NCBI GenBank assembly: GCA_002007465.1
Contig: LNAC01000164.1
Location: forward strand, 641,170 to 705,169
From: Ailurus styani
Taxonomy: Eukaryota > Chordata > Mammalia > Carnivora > Ailuridae
Length of the DNA stretch: 64,000 bases
Direction of reading: 5' to 3'
Shown: in pieces, positions 57,961 through 64,000 of the stretch
Numbering within the stretch: the stretch's first letter is position 1
Layout: every line of letters begins with the position of its first letter
Translations under genes and position numbers: made by a program
The notes under the pieces: generated by a model
What the model was told of the DNA's origin: nothing
The model's database searches: none
What the model saw: only the letters and a program-made list of their open reading frames with translations

Positions 57961-58036
57961 AAAACTCTAGCACTAGGCAAATACAGCACACAAAATTCAT
58001 GGGTTTTTCCCCCATGATTTAGTCGCTCAACTTTAA

Positions 58037-58232
58037 CTTTTTTTAAAGATTTTATTTATTTATTTGACAGAGAGAGAGAGAGAGAGAGAGAGATTACAAG
58101 TAGGCAGAGAGACAGGAGGAAGCAGGCTTCCTGCTGAGCAGAGAGCCCGATGCGGGGCTCGATCCCAGGACCCTGAGATCATGACCTGAACTGCAAGCAG
58201 AGGCTTTAACCCACTGAGCCACCCAGGCGCCC
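58037..58232 (-). repeat. CAN SINE with target duplication
   Basis: Reverse copy with a (GA)n stretch, ending GAGCCACCCAGGCGCC. CTCAACTTTAA at 58026-58036 and 58233-58243. Confidence 0.95.
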
Positions 58233-58243
58233 CTCAACTTTAA

Positions 58244-61200
58244 TTTTTTAAATTTTCTTCCTTTTTTCTTTTTCTTTTAATTTTTCTTCTTTCCTTTCTT
58301 TCCCTTTTCCTTTTTCAACCAACTTATCAAGTCCTTTCTTAAAATCTTTTTTAACTTCCATCTTTACAGTTATAGTCTACACATTCATTGTATTTAAGCT
58401 TATTATATATATATATATATATATATGTATATGTATATACTTTTTTCCTTCTTTCTTTAAAATTCTGGGATGCAGTTTCTTCTAACAGACCAAAATATAC
58501 CCAAAATCTAGTGAATGGCTCTGTTCTAATTCCACCTTATCAATTGTCTTTTTTTTCTTTCTTCTTCCAACCAACTTCTTATCAATTCCTTTTTAAAAAT
58601 CTTTTTTAATTTTCATTTTCATAGAATAGTCACATTCTATCCCTTCATTGTATTTAAGCTTAATATATATATTCTGTTCTATTCACAAGTCTGATCATAT
58701 TTTTTTTTCTTCTCCCTGTCCCCCCACCCCCAGTTTCAGCTCTCTTCTGATTTGTTTGGTGTATATTTCTCTGGTGTCATTGTTACCCTTTTAGTATTCT
58801 GTTCTCTCGCTCATCTATTCCTCTCTGAACAAAATGACAAAATGGAAAAACTCACTTTAGAAAAAAGAACAAGAGGTAGTACTTGTTGCCAGGCACTGAA
58901 TCAATATGGAAATTAGTAAGATGTCAGAACTAGAGTTCAGAATGACGATTATAAAGATACTAGCTGGGCTAGAAAAAAACACAGAAGACACCAGAGAATT
59001 CCTTTAAAGAGAAATAAAATCTAACCAAGTCGAAATCAAAAAGGCTATTATTAAGGTAAATAAAAAAGAGGCTCTAATTGCTAGGATAAATGAGGCAGAA
59101 GAGAGAATCAGTGATATAGAAGATCAAATGATAGAGAATAAAGAAGCTAAGAAAAAGAGAGATAACTACTGGATCACAAGGGGAGAATTCAAAAGAAAAG
59201 TGATACCATAAGATGAAATAATATTACAATACTTGGGATCCCTGGAGAAGAAGGGGAGGGCCGAAGATCTATTGGAGCAAATTATAGGGGAGAACTTCCC
59301 TAATTTGGGGAGGGAAACCGGCATCAAAATCCAGGAGACACAGAAAACCCCGCTCAAAATCAATAAAAATAGGCCAACACCCTGACATATAATAGTAAAA
59401 CTTACAAGTCTCAAAAACAAAGAGAAAATACTGAAAGCAGCTCAGGACAGAGGTCTGTAACCTATAACAGCAGAAACATTAGATCGGTAGCAGACCTACC
59501 CACAGAGACTTGGCAGACCAGAAAGGACTGGCATGACATATTCAGAGCACTAAACAAGAAAAATGTGCAACCAAGAATACTTTACCCAGATAGGCTGTCA
59601 TTGAAAATAGAAGGAGTGATAAAAACCTTCCAGAACAAATAGAAACTAAAAGAATTTGCAATCACCAAACCAGCCATACAGGAAATACTGAGAGGGGTCC
59701 TCTAAGCAAAGAGAGAACCCCAAAGTAACCATAGACCAGAAAGGAACAGAGACAACACACAGTAACAGTCACCTTACAGGCAATACAATGGCACTAAATT
59801 CCCATCTTTCAATAGTTACCCTGAATGTAAATGGGCTCAAATGACCCAATCAAAAGACACAGGGTATCAGATTGGATAAAAAAGCAAGACCCATCAACAT
59901 GCTGTCTGCAAGAAACTCATTTTAGACCCAAAGATACCTCCAGATTTAAAGTGAGGGGGTGGAAAACAATTTACCATGCTAATGGACATCAAAAGAAAGC
60001 TGGAGTGACAATCCTTATATCAGAAAAATTAGATTTTAAACCAAAGACTGTACTAAGAGATGAGGAAGGACACTATATCATACTTAAAGGGTCTGTACAA
60101 GAGGATCTAACAATTGTAAATATTTATGCCCCTAACATGGGAGCAGCCAATGATATAATCCAATTAATAACAAAATCAAAGAAACACAATAATTCAGTAA
60201 CAGTAGGGGACTTTAACACCCCCGTCACTGAAATGGACAGATCATCTAAGCAAGAGATCAACAAGGAAATAGAGCTTTAAATGACACACTGGACCAGATG
60301 GACTTCACAGATATATTCAGAACATTCCATCCCAAAGCCACAGAATGTGTATTCTGTGCATGGAACAGGACAATGCACATGGAACGTTCTCCAGAACAGA
60401 TCACATCCTTGGTCACAAATCAGGTCTCAACCGGCACCAAAAGACTGGAATCATTCCCTGCATATTTTTGGACCACAGTGCTTTGAAACCGGAACTCAAC
60501 CACAAGAGGAAAGTTGGAAAGAACTCAAATACATGGAGGCTAAAGAGCATCCTACTAAAGAATGAATGGGTCGACCAGGAAATTAATGAAGAATTTAAAA
60601 AAATTCATGGGAACAAATGAAAATCAAAACACAACTGCTCAAAATCTTTGGGATGCAGCAAAGGCGGTCCTAAGAGGAAAGTATATAGCAAGACAAGGCT
60701 TTCTCAAGGAACAAGAAAGGTCTCAAATACACAACCTAACCCAACACCTAAAGGAGCTGGAGAAAGAACAGCAAATAAACTTTAAACCCAGTGGGAGAAG
60801 AGAAATAATAAAGATCAGAGCACAAATCAATGAAATAGAAACCAAAAGAAGAGTAGATCAACAAAACTAGGAGCTGGTTCTTTGAAAGAATTAATAAGAC
60901 TGATAAATCCCTGGCCAGACTTATCAAAAAGTAAAGAGAAAGGACCCAAATTAATAAAATCATGAATGAAAGAGGAGATATCACAACTAACATGGAAGAA
61001 ATACAAACAATTGTAAGAAGATATTATGAGCAACTATACACCAGCAAATTAGACAATCCGGAAGAAATGGATGAATTCCTAGAGACATATAAACTACCAA
61101 AACTGAACCAGGAAGAAATAGAAAACCTGAACAGACCCATAACTAGCAAGGAAATTGAAGCAGTTATCAAAAATCTCCCAACGAACAAGAGCCCAGGGCC

Positions 61201-62285
61201 AGATGGCTTCCCAGGGGAATTCTACCAAACATTTAAAGAAGAATTAATACTTAGTCTCCTGAAACTGTTCCAAAAAAATAGAAATCCAAGGAGAACTTCC
61301 AAACTCCTTCTATGAGGCCGGCATTACCTTGATCCCAAAACCAGGCAAAGACCCTACCAAAAAGGAGAATTACGAACATTCCTTATGAACATGGATGCCA
61401 AAATTCTCACCAAAATACTAGTCAATAGGATCTAACAGTACATTAAAAGGATTATTCACCACAACCAAGCAGGATTTATTCCTGGACTACAAGGTTGGTT
61501 TGACATCTGCACATCAATCAATGTGATACACTACGTTAATAAAAGAATAGGACAAGAACCATATGATCATCTCAATAGATGCAGAAAAAGCATCTGACAA
61601 AGTACAGCATCCTTTCTTGATTAAAACTCCTCACAGTGTAAGGATAGGGGGTACATACCTCAATACCATAAAAGCCACCTATGAAAAACTCATAGCAAAT
61701 ATCATTCTCGATGGTGAAAAACTGAGAGCTTTTCCCTTAATTAAGGTCAGGAACATGGCAAGGATGTCTACTATCACCACTGCTGTTCAGTATAGTACTA
61801 GAAGTCCTAGCCTCAGCAATTAGACAACAAAAAGAAATAAAAGGCATCCGAATCAACAAAGAAGAAGTCAAACTCTCACTCTCTGCAGATAATATGATAC
61901 TTTATGTGGAAAACCCAAAAGACTCCATTCCAAAACTGAACTCATACAGAAATTCAGTAAAGTGTCAGGATATAAAATCAATGCACAGAAATCAGCTGCA
62001 TTTCTATACACCAACAACAAGACAGAAAAAGAGAAATTAAGGAGTCAATCCCATTTACAACTGCACCCAAAACCATAAGTTACCTAGGAATAAATCTAAC
62101 CAAAGAGGCAAAGAATCTGTACTCAGAAAGTTATAGAACACTCATGAAAGTAATTAAGGAAGACACAAAGAAATGGAAAAACGTTCCATGCTCATGGATT
62201 GGAAGAACAAACACTGTGAAAATGTCTATGCTATGTAGAGCAATCTACATATCCAAAGCAATCTATTACAAGTTCTCTTAGCATC
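58244..62285 (+). mobile_element. Carnivore LINE-1, 3'-truncated, with broken ORF1 and ORF2
   Basis: From left to right: a T-rich 5' untranslated part with a duplicated segment, an ORF1 region from about 58835 ('gaacaaaatgacaaaatgg'), and ORF2 from about 59788. ORF2 pieces are visible: endonuclease (59831-60280, with VNIYAPN and GDFNTP), an RT N-terminal part (60962-61315, [17 protein letters not shown]), and a later RT piece (61563-61823, [14 protein letters not shown]). Several frameshifts and deletions separate them. The copy stops inside ORF2 at 'atatccaaagcaatc', about 2.5 kb into a 3.8 kb frame. It is dead. Confidence 0.88.
58403..58440. repeat. (TA)n tract in the L1 5' part
   Basis: TA dinucleotides with a few TG changes, inside one copy of the duplicated L1 segment. 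Confidence 0.85.
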
Positions 62286-62344
62286 CTTATTTTTTCTCTT
62301 TGGAGGCATTTATCAGACTTATTAAAGACCATATCTTAGAAAGG

Positions 62345-62470
62345 GATCCATTAGTCAGGAATCGCATTTGCCTTGTTCACTGGTGCATCCTTGGAACCTA
62401 GGACAGTATTCTGCATGTAGCAGGCACTTAATAAATATTTGTTATATAAATGAATGAATGATTCAACCAC
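62345..62470 (+). repeat. L2 3' tail
   Basis: 'cttgttcactggtgcatcc', 'agcaggcacttaataaatatttg' and terminal TGAATGAATG form an L2 3' end. Confidence 0.75.
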
Positions 62471-62596
62471 TGCTAGACCTGGGGAAGACGCTAGTGTTCA
62501 CTTTGTTTTGGGATGGGCTCTTCCAACCTATATATTTCAGAGAAGGGATACCTGAGCTTAGGTGGAGGTGGCTTAAGCTTATGCTATCCATATATT

Positions 62597-62788
62597 TTTA
62601 AAGATTTTATTTATATATTTGACAGAGAGAGACACATGAGAGAGGGAACAGCAGCAGGGGGAGTGAGAGAGGGAGAAGCAGGCTTTCCCACAGAACAGGG
62701 AGCCCGATGCGGGGCTCAATCCCAGGACCCTGGGATCATGACCTGAGCTGAAGGCAGATGCTTAACGACTGAGCCACCCAGGCACCCC
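62597..62788 (-). repeat. CAN SINE
   Basis: Reverse copy with 'gatgcggggctcaatccc' and ending GAGCCACCCAGGCACCCC. Confidence 0.93.
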
Positions 62789-62879
62789 TATACTATATTC
62801 TTTTACATTATAATCTCACACAGCATGAGAATAGAGTACATTGCACTTCTTGTTTTTCAAAACCATATGACGTATACAA

Positions 62880-63720
62880 AAATCAAGTTTTTCTGTAACC
62901 CATCAACAACTGAAAAATGAAATTAAAATATATTTTACAATAACATCCAAAACCATAAAATACATAGGAAAAATTTAGTGAAAGATATACAAGACCTCTA
63001 CACTTAAAAGTCTGAAACATTGCTAAGAGAAGTTAAAGACCTATATAGATGGAAATATAATTCTCATAGGTTCTAAGTCTCAATGGTGTTCAGGTGGCCT
63101 ATCTCCCAAAAGATCTATAGATTCGGTGCAATCCCATTCGAACCCCTTGCAGGCTTTTTCTCTCTGGAAAGTGAGAAAATGACTTTTATTTGGAAAGAGA
63201 AAGGATCATGAGTAGTCAAAACAATGTTGAAAATCAAGAAAAAAGATGGAAGATTTACCTACCTGACTTTAAGACTTACTATAAAGCTATAATAATCTAG
63301 ACAATGTGGTGTGGCAAAAAGACAAAGAGATCCATGGCACATGACAAGGAGTCGAGAAATAGACCCATTTGTATGAAATGAATTTCAACAAGGTTGGCCA
63401 AAGCAATTCAATAGGAAAATGGCATCCTTTCAACGGGTGGGAGGGTAGGGATAGGGTGGATGGGTTATGGACATTGGAGAGGGTTTGTGCTTTGGTGAAT
63501 GCTGTGAAAGATGTAAGCCTGATGATTCACAGACCTGTACCCCTTGGGCAAAGAATAAAAATAAAATAAAAATAAATAAATAAAAATAAAATAGGAAAAA
63601 CTGGGCATCAGATGGGAAAAAAGAACCTTTACTCTTACCTCATTGACTTGCTACCTCATATCACATGCAAAAATCAGTTTAAAACAAGGCAAAGAGAAGA
63701 GTCAATAGATGTCATATAAG
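62880..63720 (+). repeat. LINE-1 ORF2 3' fragment with a nested L1
   Basis: 'acatccaaaaccataaaatac', 'gatctatagattcggtgcaatcc', 'gacaaagagatccatggcac' and 'caattcaataggaaaa' are ORF2 text. It is interrupted at 63420-63589 by a younger L1 3' end. Confidence 0.8.
63420..63589 (+). mobile_element. Young, short L1 3' end with target duplication
   Basis: About 170 bases of a carnivore L1 3' end ('ggacattggagagggtttgtg', 'cacagacctgtacccc') with an (AAATAAAT)-type tail. AATAGGAAAA at 63410-63419 and 63590-63599 flank it. It is 5'-truncated, as is usual for L1. Confidence 0.85.
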
Positions 63721-64000
63721 TGACCTTTGCTCACCAGGAATATTCAGGGCCTTCCCTAACACACTGCTAGAGAAAATACTACACAAGATAAAGCCCGTAT
63801 ATGCAAGTGACACAGAGCTGTTGAAAAGCTTGACTTTTCTTGGTTTCCAAGTTTTAGCAAAACTCTTTGGGTAAGCAATGGAATCTGGGTTGAAGATGCC
63901 CAATCTAATTTCCTGAATTCCTTTTAAAGACCAACAGCCAGGTAGCATTTACAATAAAGTTAACATAACTTAGACAACAGAATCCACACCAATAAGGAAT

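Larger units (their letters stand above)
33401..64000. other. Repeat-rich interval upstream of PCDHGC3 without variable exons
   Basis: No cadherin-type open frame occurs in this 30.6 kb. Mammalian gamma clusters have a long exon-free gap between the last A-type exon and C3, which fits. It is filled by CAN SINEs, LINE-1 copies, L2, MIR and a few other elements, listed separately. Unassigned stretches include 33401-33831, 34025-34425, 37745-38110, 38605-39465, 39970-40325, 55625-56510 and 63720-64000. Confidence 0.8.

Noticed and set aside
59831..61823. Endonuclease and reverse transcriptase-like frames as host genes
   Set aside because: They are pieces of one broken carnivore LINE-1 ORF2.
3232..62788. 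tRNA-like heads (A and B box) in many places
   Set aside because: They are the 5' ends of CAN SINEs with CT-rich tract and A-rich tail, not tRNA genes.
33401..64000. A further gamma protocadherin variable exon
   Set aside because: No frame in this interval contains cadherin motifs such as LDRE or DxNDNAP on either strand.

Overview
The window is nuclear DNA from a carnivoran mammal, most likely an arctoid caniform and plausibly a mustelid. Three things support this: intact exons of a clustered protocadherin gene, nearly forty tRNA-Lys-derived CAN SINEs (found only in Carnivora), and LINE-1 3' ends of the type I associate with caniforms. The family-level placement is an inference from repeat subfamilies.

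The genes lie on the minus strand and form the 3' end of the protocadherin gamma (PCDHG) cluster. In transcription order (right to left) they are the C-type variable exons PCDHGC3 (33063-30634), PCDHGC4 (25566-23125) and PCDHGC5 (21564-19105), then the three constant exons (15820-15762, 8309-8221, 2956-2730) and a 3' UTR of about 1.75 kb. All variable exons are open from ATG to a GT donor, end in phase 0, and join in frame to a 124-residue constant tail. The predicted proteins are 934, 938 and 944 residues. Each variable exon has its own promoter. All three promoters share a pair of divergent CCAAT boxes 23-25 bp apart, about 200-310 bp upstream of the ATG. A near-consensus CTCF motif lies in the 3' UTR, oriented against transcription.

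Region by region: 1-960 lies beyond the gene and holds a CpG-rich block. 960-2956 is the last constant exon. 2957-19104 holds three introns with mostly ancient repeats (MIR, L2, MER5A), a few SINEs and an assembly gap of 279 N. 19105-33063 holds the three variable exons and their spacers. 33064-64000 is the repeat-rich interval upstream of PCDHGC3, with no exon: about 33 CAN SINEs, several LINE-1 copies, an MLT1 LTR, a putative DNA transposon and a small retrocopied U4 snRNA fragment.

The three C-type isoforms are alternative first exons of one transcription unit. Each encodes a complete ectodomain of six cadherin repeats, a membrane span and a variable cytoplasmic segment, followed by the shared constant tail. 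No prokaryotic, CRISPR or unknown protein-coding system is visible. The most unusual signals are regulatory (paired CCAAT modules, CTCF site) and repeat-history events.
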